A stretch of DNA of 64,000 bases from Pardosa pseudoannulata (lineage: Eukaryota; Arthropoda; Arachnida; Araneae; Lycosidae). Under the pieces are notes generated by a model. That model was not told the origin of the DNA. It saw only the letters and a program-made list of their open reading frames with translations, and did no database searches. Position numbers and translations under genes: made by a program. Positions within the stretch are counted from its first letter, which is position 1. Every line of letters starts with the position of its first letter. Of this stretch, positions 47,401 to 58,369 are shown one piece after another. The stretch lies in NCBI GenBank assembly GCA_032207245.1, contig CM063498.1:51416591-51480590 (forward strand), in the 5' to 3' direction.

Positions 47401-49215
47401 GGGCCGGTCGTTTCAAGGCTAACCGTGATTAATCTCTGCTTAACTGGAGAATTGCGTCCCACCATTGATTGGCACTATGGGTTAACCCTTTAACAGTTTC
47501 ATTTTTTTCACGAATTCAATCCAAAAAATGTCACATTATTTTATTGCATGTTTTTGTTCATTTTTCATTTTCAAGCTGTAAAATGTTATTAAAAGTAATA
47601 TTTCTAATTTTTTTAACCATGTATAGTAGTTTTTTTACAGGAAATAAAGTAATATTTTCCTTGGAACTTATCTTTTCTCTCTCTCATGTATGCCATACAG
47701 GGAAGTTACGTTTATAGTCTTGTATAAAAAAATAGAAATATTTTCCATTACCATTATTACACAATTATTTTCCAATGCAAACACTACAAGTACATTTACT
47801 TAACCGGTTTTTTCAAAGATCAGATTTAGTTCGATAAATCATGAATGTGGGCAACAGGCTTAGTCCAAAGTCAAAGTCCGGACAAAAATACCTTGTCTCA
47901 TTTCTAATTCTTTTGTCGCTGTCATTTTTTCTTCAGTGAACACACATAGAACGGGTTAGTAGTTCCTAGTTTTTTGTCTGTGGGTGGAATTACCTCTAAA
48001 AAATCTCTTAATCAGTCTCCCAAAAATTGAAAGATAAAAACTCGCGGAGTAATGCAAAACCTATCAGAAAGCCCCTGCTTTTAAACCAAATAGTATACAC
48101 TTCGAAAACTAACATCTTATGGGCATCTATATGACTAATTTGACATTAAAATACAAAAGATACGGACCAAACAGTGACAAAGAGAAAGAAAATGAGATCG
48201 AATATATTTTCGGTCCGTACGCCGTATGGGGAATTCATTAAAGGTACGGTAACCGCATTCGTACAGTGTACGTGCAAAACACGAATGGATCGGGACAGCC
48301 AATTTTGGGTGCTTACACTTCCGGTAGAAAATTCCTTGGCTCACCGGCGCCATCTATTCAGTAATATATTAACTAAAATTACTCAATTAATTGGACAGTT
48401 ATTTTATTATTTTATTTACATTTTTGACAATGTTTTCAGTCATTTTCTCCTTTTTATTTGGATTTATTTAATTTTTTACTTTTATTTTTGTTAGTTTTTG
48501 TCGTTTTAAGTTTATAAAATTAGTTTCTGCTAAGAAATCAGCTTGAGAAGTGCTAGTATTTCTAATATTTTATTGTAATAAATTTATTAATTTTAATATT
48601 TATTTTTTTTTATAATTTAATATTTTATTTTATTTCTAATATTTTTTTTACATTTTTAACAATTTTTAAAATTAATTTTAACTGTCAATTAATTTTAACT
48701 GTCAATTTTTTTTAAATCTTTTTTTATTATTTTAAAATCAATTTTTTCTATTTATAAACTTTATACCTCAAGCTGTCTATAACAGGCAGTAAACAGCCTG
48801 ATTTTTAAAGATAAAAACATTGTTCTTAAAAAATGCTATAATAATATAATAATAATTCACTTAATAAAGAGTAAAAGAGAATTTTTCTTGAATATTTTTT
48901 GATAGAAAAATATAAGCTTCTAAAGTACTTTATTGAAATATATTTCAATGAATAGTTTCCTCATGCTTCAATCCGGCTATTTACTGTCCATTACAATAAA
49001 CTGAGAACAAACATTGTCTGAATAATGCAATGGAATTGCATATTTTAGCACACGATTACTTAAATGGGTTTTTAGTTAACAGATAGCGCCAGTGATCCAA
49101 GCAATTTTCTACCGGAAGTGTAAGCACCCAAATTGGCTGTCCCGATCCACTCGTTGCAAATCAGGTAAGGAGTTAATTGGGCTTAACCGTTAAACGACTT
49201 TGGTAAGGCCGGCTC
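47401..49215. mobile_element. PIF/Harbinger-like MITE H1, split by a TTAA element
   Basis: The left part (GGGCCGGTCGTTTC...GGCACTATGGG) and right part (TTAATTGGGC...AAGGCCGGCTC) together match the intact MITE at 55480-55623. The 3-bp duplication TTA lies at 47398-47400 and 49216-49218. The insertion sits at a TTAA in the middle. Confidence 0.8.
47482..49176 (-). mobile_element. piggyBac-type element P5 (possibly composite) within H1
   Basis: Bounded by TTAA at 47482-47485 and 49173-49176 inside the H1 MITE. The left end (TTAACCCTTTAACAGTTTCA) matches the 3' end of P3, and the right end inverted matches the P3 5' end, so its orientation is opposite to P3. Internally, a ~80-bp block at about 48282-48361 (TGGATCGGGACAGCC, CTTACACTTCCGGTAG) is repeated inverted at about 49078-49156. 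TTAA at 48238 precedes the inner copy, so 48238-49176 may be a separate foldback derivative. No transposase frame survives. Confidence 0.7.
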
Positions 49216-49436
49216 TTAATTGTATGCATAACAGTGGTTTAATTTGAAATTCGAAAAAGAGAGATACTTGAGGTTTATTTTTTTTTAATTAGCAGTATCC
49301 AATACAGTTGGATTAGAGTTCAATATTTGAGGGAATGTTCATTTTAAGTTCCAACCACCTCCTGTCTTTTTCAACACAAGTTCTAATATTTCTTATTTCA
49401 AATGGAAAGACGATGGACGACAGTGTGAAAGTATTA

Positions 49437-50355
49437 GGGATGGTCTCACAAAGTCGTTTAACGGCTAACCGCGATTAATCTCTGTTTAAAAGAAGTATAG
49501 AGAAAGTGTATGTTTGCAAACAAATACGAGTGCTGACTACAACTCAACTTTTCGTTGGCAAAACTTTGCTTGTTTTCATTATATCTGATAAGCTTCGATA
49601 TGGATCACGTATACAATGAAACTAAATTTTACTTAAGGGTAGGAGAAGGAAACATCAGAAAGTGGCCAAGTAATTAAAAATAGATATTTTTAGCACTTAA
49701 ATTATATATTTATTTAAAAAATTAAACACTTTACACAGTACTATTAAGTATCATAATCAAATTATAACTACTTTGATTAGGTTAACAGGTACAAAAAACT
49801 ATTACATAAATAAGAATCTAATCAAAATGTGCAAAGCCTGATCGTTTTAAGAACAAAAATAATTACATTTATAGGTACAGTACTTCTCACAAAAGCATAG
49901 AAAATACATCAAAAATATTAAAAAAAATTTAGTAATAATAAACACATTCTTAGAGCATAATAATTTTATATAATCTATTACATTACAGTAAGGTTAATGT
50001 TCTATTACTATTCTCAAATAATTTACCGCAAATTCTCGAAGAAGAACTTAGAGTTCAGTCTTGCCTTTTCAAAGCTTTTATCCAAAGCATTCGCAATGTA
50101 GGATCTTTAGGAAAGCGATAAAATTCAATATTATCATCTTTTTTGGAACGCTTAGTACAGCCATACTTACAACAGCTTGTTACCATGTTCAGATAACCGA
50201 CAAAATTAAAATCCTAATAACAAGCATAATCCTTAGGAAATTCAAATGTTTTGCCAACGAGGAAGTTGAGCTGCAATTTTTGCTGCACCTGACGTCATGC
50301 GCATATTCTCTATAGCCCCCCACCATTGATTGGCGCTATGGATTAATCGTGGCCC
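49437..50355. mobile_element. PIF/Harbinger-like MITE H2, interrupted
   Basis: The left part GGGATGGTCTCACAAAGTCG... and right part ...ACCATTGATTGGCGCTATGG to GTGGCCC are flanked by TTA (49434-49436 and 50356-50358). The uninterrupted R2 copy reads AAGTATTAAAAATAAAG near 47200, so the insertion into TTA is directly readable. The MITE is interrupted by 49496-50314. Confidence 0.75.
49496..50314. mobile_element. unclassified insertion within MITE H2
   Basis: About 820 bp separate the two MITE halves. The ends read TATAGAGAAAGTGTATG at the left and CATATTCTCTATA at the right, a short inverted repeat. About 13 bp of the MITE sequence seen in H1 and H3 are missing at the junction. A frame at 50061-50315 has no recognisable domain. 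Superfamily unknown. Confidence 0.5.
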
Positions 50356-50440
50356 TTAAAAAAATCAATTGTTGCTGAGGCTTATATGGTTATTGTGCAT
50401 ATTCATAAAACTTCGAAATGTGTACTAAAAACGTAAAGTT

Positions 50441-51576
50441 TATTCAAAGCTTTGTACTTTTAAGATGAATGGACTTGAAAATATTTTTAACAGCTCTTAA
50501 AATTAAAGAATCAATCATATAGGCCCGCTATTTTATTTTATTATCATTTTTGTTCTCTTCGGAAAAAAGTTTGCTTTTCTTTGGATTATGCCGTCTGGTT
50601 GTAAGCATATTTCGCCATGTATGAAACGTTTAACTGTAACTTTACACCTGATGTCTGATTTTTTTTAAATGAAAAACTGTCATAGCACTGCTAAAGTTTT
50701 AATACTTTTCGTTAGCTGTGAGGAGTCGTTGAGCCTAGGAAATTGTGATAAAAGAAAAGGTTTGTTGTATTTAGTATATCTTGGGGCTATTTTCTGTGTA
50801 CTCATGTTTTTTTAAATTTTAATTTTGACGTTCCCTTATTTGTGAAAAAGATTTTAAATTAAACCATTTATTCCGAATATCGTTAACCTTTTTCTGTTCT
50901 TCATCTTGAATTATCTGCATCATTGCAATTCTTAGAACTATAATTATTGTAATAAGATAAAACAAATACTTTTCCTTAAATTCTACTTATAAAATGGGTT
51001 ATAACAACATGAAAATTCGCTTGTTTATAGAAAAATGATATCGTGAGTTTGAAGTCAACTAGTTATGCAGTTTAATTTTAACTTTCCTTGTTAATACTCG
51101 ATGAGTTAAAACTTCATTGCAGTGGACATAAATTGAAAGTTAGATTCGATTTCGAATTGCCTTTGGAAAGCCGGAGTCTTGGGTTACTTTAGAAACTGAA
51201 TATCTTTAGGTTATGTGAGGTAATTTTTTTATGGAATTTTTATAAATATTTGTCAGCCATTTTGTGACTGAATGATCTCTTGGTAGGGGGGAGTATTTCA
51301 ATGTCAGGTTTCACGTGGTGTTTAAAAATATGTTTAATTGGTTATTTTAGATAGTATTCTCGTAGGTTATACAAGCAAGAATTTAAGTCAAGGTGGTCAG
51401 TTTAAGAATTGGCGCTTTGTATGGTATTCAAAAAACAGGATTATCCTAAAATATTATAGAGCAAGATGTTTAAAAACATATGATATATATATGTAAACTC
51501 TGATTTCATTTATATCATCATTACATTTAAATGTGTAATGGCCTTCACCTTAAAAATAGTGTATATCAGAAGTTAG
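50441..51576. other. no recognisable feature
   Basis: AT-rich sequence without a supported gene or repeat. Confidence 0.45.
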
Positions 51577-51593
51577 ATTCTATCCTAAAATTG

Positions 51594-51758
51594 GCCGAAT
51601 GGTTAGGGTGCTTGCCTTCGTAACCGGAGTTTGTGGGTTCGAATCCCACTATGGCATGGATGTTCGTAGCCTTTTGGAATCGGCTTTAAGCAGTAGGTCC
51701 CGGTCTCATTAACCCTCGTGTTGCAAAAAGTAGACCGTAGAGCTCCAAAACCAAACCA
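51594..51758 (+). mobile_element. S1 SINE, slightly 5'-truncated
   Basis: Starts at GCCGAATGG, so the first ~10 bp of the head are missing, and runs to the CAAAACCAAACC tail. The long target-site duplication (17 bp, one mismatch) ATTCTWTCCTAAAATTG lies at 51577-51593 and 51759-51775. Confidence 0.92.
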
Positions 51759-51859
51759 ATTCTTTCCTAAAATTGCGTTTCATTTGAAGTAAGCATAAAA
51801 CCACCTTTTAAACTGTTCAGTGAATCGCTAGATAAGTTAAATATCAATCTTCAATATCT

Positions 51860-52135
51860 GAGTTCGTGGGTTTGAATCCTACTGTGGCATGAATGTTCTG
51901 AATCTGCTTCTAAGCAGTAGGTCCCAGTCTCATTAGTCCTCGTGTTGCAAAAAAGGCCACAGCGGTCAAAACCAAGCCCTTATCACCGATGGCTGGAATG
52001 GAACAATCTATAGCAGGCTGCTCTGTTACCTTTCGTTGTTCGCAGGCGTTTGGGTTTGATTTTAAGCAAAGTCCGGTTCTCGTTAGTCCTGGAATAACAG
52101 AAATGTAGTTCGTAGCTATCCAAACCAAAGCCCTT
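51860..52135 (+). mobile_element. two degraded S1 SINE fragments
   Basis: 51860-51976 begins inside the head (AGTTCGTGGGTTTGAATCC) and keeps the body and tail. A second, more diverged fragment is at about 52030-52135 (CAGGCGTTTGGGTTTGATTT, then CCAAACCAAAG). They lie directly upstream of the ABCG coding start. Confidence 0.65.
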
Positions 52136-52318
52136 GACAAAGCTTCTGAAGAGAAAGCGTTTCACCCCGATATTATCAACAGACTAAGGATCTAAAGATT
52201 CTTCATTTAACTGATCATGACTACGGAACTCGGAAAAATTGTTTTAACCAGTGATTACATTTAGAGCAAAATAGACTAGTTCTTGAAACAAAAAGTTGAT
52301 AAATTCTCTTAATCGCAG

Positions 52319-52560
52319 GAGAAAAATGGCGGAGTTGATTTCCATTCACAAATTCGACTCTCCTCCAGGCCAATGGGCTAAACGTGCTCGAGTTGTGGCC
52401 GATCCGAAAGGCAAAAAGGATCAACCCTGGTCTTCTTCACCAGTCGCCTATGCCTACGATATGAGTATGGCAGGAGTGAGCTCTCCGAGGCCAAGCTTCT
52501 ACACACGAAGAACACCAGTCACAGTACAGTGGAAGAAAATATGTTTAACAACCAGTGGAG
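52319..52560 (+). CDS. ABC transporter G family (ABCG1/4-like), first coding exon
   Basis: Translation most likely starts at the ATG at 52326 (context AAAAATGG): it is the first ATG after an in-frame TGA at 52284-52286. An acceptor-like TTCTCTTAATCGCAG ends at 52318, which suggests an upstream noncoding exon. The exon encodes 78 residues plus one base: a hydrophilic, proline-rich N-terminus (SPPGQWAKRA, SSPRPSFYTRR), then VTVQWKKICLTTSG, the first strand of the nucleotide-binding domain. The donor is GTAAGC at 52561. Linked to the next exons by phase (1) and family order. ABCG half-transporters move lipids, sterols or pigment precursors across membranes as dimers. Confidence 0.85.
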
Positions 52561-52827
52561 GTAAGCCGATTTCTTAATTTGACGATGAATGATTACTCTT
52601 GTATTAGCGTTTAAAATGAAGTTTCTAGACTTGTGGATTTGAAGGCTCATTGGGCTTTATTCCATTCACGTGTAGTAATTAATATTTTCGTGACTATGTA
52701 ATGTATTATTAAAGGTCAAATTCAGGTATTGCCCTATTAAATCGGTGTCAAGCTTGGCAATGGAAAGAATGTAATAAAAGCCTAGATATTGTGCTTTGAT
52801 TATTCAAAAATCGAATGATCTTTCAGA

Positions 52828-53357
52828 TTAACCCTTTGCCTTAAAACAACGTATGGGAGACGTGATCGTACTGCTGTGCCTAAAATGAGAAATTCTTATG
52901 ACACACGTGATGATTCCTTTTCGCCAAAAGTGAAAAGCGCGTATCAGACATGTTATTGTTTTTAGGCGATAGTTTTTGTTTTCGCGTTATTGTTTGTTAG
53001 TTGCAATATAAGAGTTGGTCGTTTATTCTTGGGCGTAATTGCAATAGAGTATTATATTATATTATATGCAATAAATAATTAACTGTTAGTGCTTAAAAAA
53101 TTCTTAAAATCTAAAAATTCAACCTAATGGCATAAAGGAAAATTGATACTAATAACGATGCTGGAAAGTGACCTGATTACACCTTAGAAACAGATACCGA
53201 TTTCGACACATCTGAAGATGACATTGCAGTTTGTTCTGTAAAAAAGTGTTCAAAATTTAGTTAGTGATGAAACTGCTTCTGGTCACGAAGCTTGAGAAAA
53301 CTTATCATCGAAAGTGGCACACACAATCGTCTCTCTATTCATAAGGCAAGAGGTTAA
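52828..53357 (+). mobile_element. piggyBac-type element P6 in ABCG intron 1
   Basis: TTAA at 52828-52831 and 53354-53357. Terminal repeats are TTAACCCTTTGCCTTA and the inverse of TAAGGCAAGAGGTTAA. A short coding-like segment near 53128 (ATGGCATAAAGG, then an acidic stretch) is a broken version of the piggyBac N-terminus seen in the sister copy at 62860. The ~530-bp length marks it as non-autonomous. Confidence 0.9.
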
Positions 53358-54079
53358 ACAAAAGTCATTGAATTTTTTGATTGTCGTTGAGATAAATTTC
53401 GCTATTAAAACTGTTTTTGAAACATTTTTAAATCTGATAATTTAATATTCAAGATATATGAAAGCAACTTAGTGACGGAAATCTACTAAACAACTACAAA
53501 TACTTAAATTTAAAATTTTCTTAATGTGATTAAAATACTAAATATTTACTTTCCATTTTCTTAACCTGGTTTCTTGGTTTATCTATCGTAAAACTGTAGG
53601 ACACTTAAAAAAACAATCTTTTTCCTCATTACATTCTGGAAAGGATAGCAATGCTATACGATCAAAACAGTATTTCAATTTTTTACTTGCCTATTCTACG
53701 TAAAATTTCCGAATTTTCAGTTTGTTTGGGGCACCTGGGCTTCAGCCGAATCGTGGCGTGAGCAATTACTCTTCAAGGTGTGCATCATAAAGTACAGAGA
53801 TGTATAAAAATGGATACAATATAACAGAAAATTCATGAAAATTGGAGTGAAAAATTATGATGGGCCCTAAATAGCAAAATATAAAACGCAAAAGGAGTAA
53901 AGAGGAAAGAAAATTCAGTACAGTTTTAGGAACTGATGCTAAATATTTAAAAAATGTTTTTGGCGGATGCAAGCATCTCATATTTTTATAAGTTTGATTT
54001 ATTTTATTTTTTTTAATTTTAAGATAATTAATATTATTAAAAAGGTAGGAAGTTTAATAGATAGAAGGAAAGAGGAAAA

Positions 54080-54420
54080 CTTAAGGATCGAGTTTCAGGA
54101 TCTTCAGGATCTTCAGGATGGTAGTTCAACTGGACTGCCTGGGCCGAGCCCTCTAATCCAGAGATTTCTAACAGTAAGCATAAAATGACAACGAGCAGAA
54201 AATAAAACAACTAAAAAGAGGAAATAGGGGATAGGGAGGTGGATTCGTGAGTTCAAGACACAAAACTAGAGAGTAGAAAGTTTAGGGATAGAAATAAAAC
54301 ACATATTTTTGCGGCCAGGGACATCCGTACAAAAACCATGAAGAAAACATTTTTATTGATATAGAAATCAGAAATTGAAATCGCAAGTTATAGCTTGGCA
54401 GGCACCCTACTGGATGCACC
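54080..54420 (+). repeat. diverged R1-type repeat
   Basis: Contains CTGCCTGGGCCGAGCCCTCTA, split here as CTGCCTGGGCC and GAGCCCTCTA, the conserved block of R1 (compare 15400 and 46530), preceded by a short GGATCTTCA tandem. The right part is not clearly alignable. Confidence 0.5.
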
Positions 54421-54627
54421 ACGCCATCACGGTCTGAGAAGACTTGATAGTGATGATATCAGAGTTGCTTTCAGTAGGAGAAAAATGCATAAAACGCTCC
54501 TCCCTCTCAGAGAGAGCGGAAAGCCGAGTCGGAACGATACGGAAATATCGGGAGAGGTACGAATTATGATGTATGGCCATTTTAGAGATATTTTAAAACT
54601 TTTTTCTTACATTTTGTAGATTTTAAT

Positions 54628-55415
54628 TTTTTTTTTTTAAGACAACACAAAAACATCAAGGAACTTTGCCAAGAATGGCCAAAGGCCTTCTTCTATTGCT
54701 AGCATCAGTGGGGTCGTAATTGATAAGAATATTGATTAAATCATTGCTTAAGTTTTTATGAAATTTAACAGAAAGATTGTAGATAAAATTTGGAATAGGA
54801 AGAATTTTTAATTCTTCGTGAATTTTAGTATTTCTAAAGTACCAGGGAGCGTTAATTATTTCTTTAAGAATTAAATTTTGAATAGTTGTTAGAATTTTAA
54901 TATTAGAATCTGCTGCATACGACCACACTGGAGCTGCATAGGTAAAAATTGGACGCAGAAAGGAAGTGTAAATGAGCAGCTTAATTTTAGTATCCATTTT
55001 GCTATGACGAGAAATTAAAGGGTACAGAGCTCGCTTAGCATTTCTATATTTAGTTTTAACGGAAGTAAAGTGTTGCTTCCATGTTAAGTTTTTATCAAGA
55101 GTTACTCCTAAATATTTAACGGTGTCCGACCATGGGATACGAGTGTTATTGATATAAATGTTGTAGTTGACATAAGTCGTTCTCTGCTTGGATGTGAACA
55201 TAGCTGCTTCGCATTTAGAAGTGTTAATCCTAATTTTCCATCGTTCAAGCCACTCAGAAATTTTGCCTAGATGTTTATTAACGGCAATCACAGCAAATTT
55301 ATAATTTTTATTATAAGCAAATATAGCGGTATCATCAGCATAAATAGCTAGTTCAGTTTTTGGATGCACAGGGATGTCATTAATATAAATGTTAAACAAA
55401 GTAGGGCCGAGAGAG
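54628..55415 (-). pseudogene. 5'-truncated non-LTR retrotransposon (Jockey-like), reverse-transcriptase C-terminal part
   Basis: The - strand frame is open from about 55415 to the stop at 54656-54658. It begins inside the reverse transcriptase at SLGPTLFNIYINDIP and includes the catalytic YADDTA motif, then KYLGVTLD, a thumb and C-terminal region (FLRPIFTYAAPVW, the typical LRP...Y..PVW of Jockey/LOA-type LINEs), and a short tail. A 3' UTR of about 20 bp and a poly(A) (T-run at about 54629-54640 on the + strand) follow. Roughly 250 codons remain uninterrupted, so the insertion is young. It lies in ABCG intron 1, antisense to the gene. Confidence 0.88.
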
Positions 55416-55479
55416 TTTAAGGATTGATGATGATAGGGTGTATGTGATAGCATTAAACTAATCTAGTGGTAACTTCTAA

Positions 55480-55623
55480 GGGCCAATCCCACCAAAGTCG
55501 TTTAACGCTATCCGCGATTAATCTCGGTTTAAACGGAGAATTGCGTTCCTTCATTGGTTGGATCCAGGGTTAATCGTGACTAATCATAGTTAGTCGTTTA
55601 AACGACTTTGGTGGGATCGGCCC
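55480..55623. mobile_element. PIF/Harbinger-like MITE H3, intact
   Basis: 144 bp from GGGCCAATCCCACCAAAG to its inverse CTTTGGTGGGATCGGCCC, with an extended palindrome around TCGTTTAAACGA near the right end. The flanking triplets are TAA and TTA, close to the TTA duplication of the other copies. It can fold into a hairpin over most of its length. Confidence 0.88.
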
Positions 55624-55719
55624 TTAATGGTGTAGAATTGGTGTAAAGTTTAAGTTTTTTTTTCCAAAATGCATAATTTTATGAAACTTTATTTTCCAAA
55701 ATGATTATTTACTGAAATC

Positions 55720-56216
55720 TTAACCCTTTACTGCCCGAAGGATTTCTTCCAAATACATTTCGTTGCCTATCTTAAATCTAAGCTGTTATGAACTGTACAT
55801 AAAACAAATATGAAGTTTAAATAAATTTGAATATTACAGCTCGTCAAGTCAGTGATCAGCTATCGTTTTAATCCTCATACTATGCCATTTGTGAAAAAGC
55901 GAAAAAAACTCCTGAAAAACGATTTATTTGGTGTTGCATGCAAAATAAGTTCTGTAAAATAGTTTTATGATAAAGCGATTTGTCATGATAATTAGTCTTA
56001 TGTACCTGCGAAAAAAGTAAATTTATGTGAGCTTTTCAAAAAATTTTAAAGGTCGATCCAAATGGAAAATTTACAGATAGCATTTCTTGAGAATACTGTA
56101 GATTGTTTATAAGATTGCTCTCTATCTTTAAAAGGGAAAGTCGTTCTAAGAAAACAAATTCTAAAAGCTGTTTTTTAGTGGTATCTGAAAAGATATGTCG
56201 GACATTAAAGGGTTAA
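55720..56216 (+). mobile_element. TTAA-flanked element P7 in ABCG intron 1
   Basis: TTAA at 55720-55723 and 56213-56216, with terminal repeats TTAACCCTTTACTGCCCGA and the inverse of GTCGGACATTAAAGGGTTAA. Related to P2 (29619-30740) internally. It gives the uninterrupted form of the site where the hAT element landed in P2. Non-coding. Confidence 0.9.
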
Positions 56217-56272
56217 TTCAATGAACGTGAAAAAAAATTTACACTGCAACTCTTATCATTGCATTGTACTAT

Positions 56273-56345
56273 TAAGTAAGGTTGGTTGGTTTTATAGAGG
56301 TTATTGGTATTGAATCCTCTTGGAACATATTATGCCAAACAGTTA
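56273..56345 (-). repeat. S2 short interspersed repeat, copy 3
   Basis: GGTTGGTTGGTT, then AATCCTCTTGGAACATATTATGCCAAA, read here as AATCCTCTTGGAAC and ATGCCAAA, is the reverse complement of the unit at 13430-13512. Confidence 0.5.
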
Positions 56346-56714
56346 AAATTTAAACGATTACTATAAACAGCAAGTTAAAACAGCAGGACTAAAAAAGATG
56401 TCAGAGGATAAAAGAAAATATAGAAATATGTAATAACGGTGAGTAAATAAATGCGATGAGTTAATGACCTTAAATATGCCAATAAAAAACAATATCTTTT
56501 AAAAAATTAATACGATTCCAAAAGTTCATGTAAGAAAATGCATATTAAAGATCTCTTGTTCACTCGTAACTAAAATGAAAGATTAATAATCGCATATTGT
56601 TTCTGAACTACAATCGGTAGTTTCTATAAAAGTTTAACTTCAAAATTTTCTTTTGCTAACATTGGGATGCGTGTAATAACAAGACATAGCGTTTTAAGTT
56701 GGTTTTTATTGCAG

Positions 56715-56829
56715 GGAAAGAAATACTTAAGGGCGTATCAGGTATGGTATGTTCTGGAGAACTTACAGCTATCATGGGACCTTCTGGTGCTGGGAAATCT
56801 ACATTGCTTAACGTTCTGTCTGGATTTAT
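56715..56829 (+). CDS. ABCG transporter, second coding exon (Walker A)
   Basis: Acceptor TTTTTATTGCAG ends at 56714; donor GTAAGT begins at 56830. Entered in phase 1, the exon reads [20 protein letters not shown], then [18 protein letters not shown], and leaves in phase 2. GPSGAGKST is the Walker A (P-loop) that binds ATP phosphates. The preceding [17 protein letters not shown] is the usual ABCG lead-in. The 115-nt exon matches the first and third exons in frame without a gap in the family pattern. Confidence 0.95.
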
Positions 56830-56879
56830 GTAAGTACAAATTCGCAATTCTTGAACTATCGTTAAAAGTACTCGAATGA

Positions 56880-58165
56880 AGATTTTAAAAATCTTTTTTA
56901 AATATTGTAAGCAGTAATATGTTAAATTATTGAATTAACTAATACGCATGCACTTCACCAAATTAAAGAATTGACTTAATGTATATGCATGCATAATTCG
57001 GCGAAATTATGAAGGTTTACGGTTTTTCTGTTTTTAAATGTTTAGTTTAGCTTTTTTAAGAAACTAATCGGTGTTAATATAATGTTGAAACGTAAGTTAT
57101 TAATATTGTTTGTAAATCCTTTTGTTAAACAGAAGAATGAAAATCTAGTTTAACCTTAAGGGGTGACGCCCATATTTTTCTTATGTTCTGTGAAAGTGAT
57201 TTCATCTGTCGTCTTTAAATATTTATAGATCTTGGTCTCTTTTAGGCGTTGTCCTCAGTTCTGCTACGTCATGCAGAACCGCAGCTTGTGTGTGAATTAG
57301 TTTTCATGTTAACGTATTAAATGCATTCTTGGTTTCATCTACCTTGAACCGGACGTAAAACTAGGCCATTGATGTTAATCTTTCAATAATGGTATTAAAC
57401 TTTACCTTTAACTAGTACTGAGTACGAGGTTGGGGTTTAAGTTCGATTTAGGACAGGTTTGGTTTCAGTAGCGCATTCTTTTAAGATAAACCTTAATTAG
57501 GGTACGCTTTTAAATCTGTCATTGCTAGCAGAGGGAGGTCTTCTAGGTATCCAAGCACGCCCATCGCAGAAACTGAAAATTTTTATTAAAAAGCTAAATT
57601 AAACGAGGTAAAATATATATTTGCGAGGTTAATAAATCAAAATTGGATATTGTGTTTGTCAGAGCGATTAAGGAAAATTTCTTAGAATCCAAATACTTCA
57701 GTATGATAGCATCATGTGCTAACACCTAAATAAGCTGGGCGAGTGTTAAAATATATAACATTAGTGACTGGGGCACGTAAATTATGTTCATGGTCACAAT
57801 GTCCTCAGTTTTGATGAAATACTTTGGGGGGGGGGGAAGTAAGCCTAAGGGCCTTCTGCTTGGTCCCTGCTTCTAAATTTCGAGGACCCACTTGAGCTAA
57901 GATGTTCTCTCACCCTAGTGGTGCTTGTCAAACGAGACTGACCCATTTGCCTTGATTCGAGTGGCCTCTGGCCCACGTGCTTATGTCGTCCAAATAGCAT
58001 TAGCAACAAAAATATATGACAAAGTTAAAAAATTTTTTAGCTATTTGCTCTTTTTATTTTATTGAGTCCTCACTTAGGCAAAGTGCGAAAATAAAACAAC
58101 TCTTTGGATTTAAATATAGTTAAATTAAAAATAAACCCTCCGTTCTCCTTTTTAAATAAAACTTC
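56880..58165 (+). other. ABCG intron 2, left part
   Basis: No gene. A G-run at about 57827-57836 is followed by a GC-richer block to about 57995 (GGTCCCTGCTTCTAAATTTC) that may be an old repeat. The block does not match anything else in the window. Confidence 0.4.
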
Positions 58166-58177
58166 CAGCATTCATAA

Positions 58178-58355
58178 GCCAAACGATGGCCGAATGGTTA
58201 GGGTGCTGAAATTTGGAACCGGAGTTCGTGGGTTCGAATCCCACTATGGCATAGATGTTCGTAGCCGTTTGGAATCTGCTTTAAGCAGGTCCCGGTCTCA
58301 TCAGCTCTCGTGATGCCAAAAAAAATAGACCGCAGTGCTCCAAAATTAAACCAAA
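58178..58355 (+). mobile_element. S1 SINE in ABCG intron 2
   Basis: From GCCAAACGATGGCCGAATGG to CAAATT near the tail. Flanks CAGCATTCATAA (from 58166) and CAGTATTCATAA (from 58357) form the target-site duplication. Confidence 0.9.
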
Positions 58356-58369
58356 TTCAGTATTCATAA

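Larger units (their letters stand above)
47085..50440 (+). repeat. direct repeat family R2 (47085-47300 and 49320-49436 plus 50359-50440)
   Basis: Both copies share CAAGTTCTAATATTTCTTATTTCAAAT, written here across two blocks as CAAGTTCTAATATTTC and TTATTTCAAAT, then GATGGAC, GAAAGTATTA, GTTGCTG-GGCTTAT and CTTCGAAATGTGTACTAAA. The second copy is interrupted after GAAAGTATTA by a Harbinger-type MITE. The first copy gives the empty site. Confidence 0.75.

Noticed and set aside
47469..47717. 82-codon open frame
   Set aside because: It spans the junction between a MITE and a TTAA element, so it is a chance frame.
54395..54619. 74-codon open frame beside the LINE
   Set aside because: It overlaps R1-type repeat material and has no domain.
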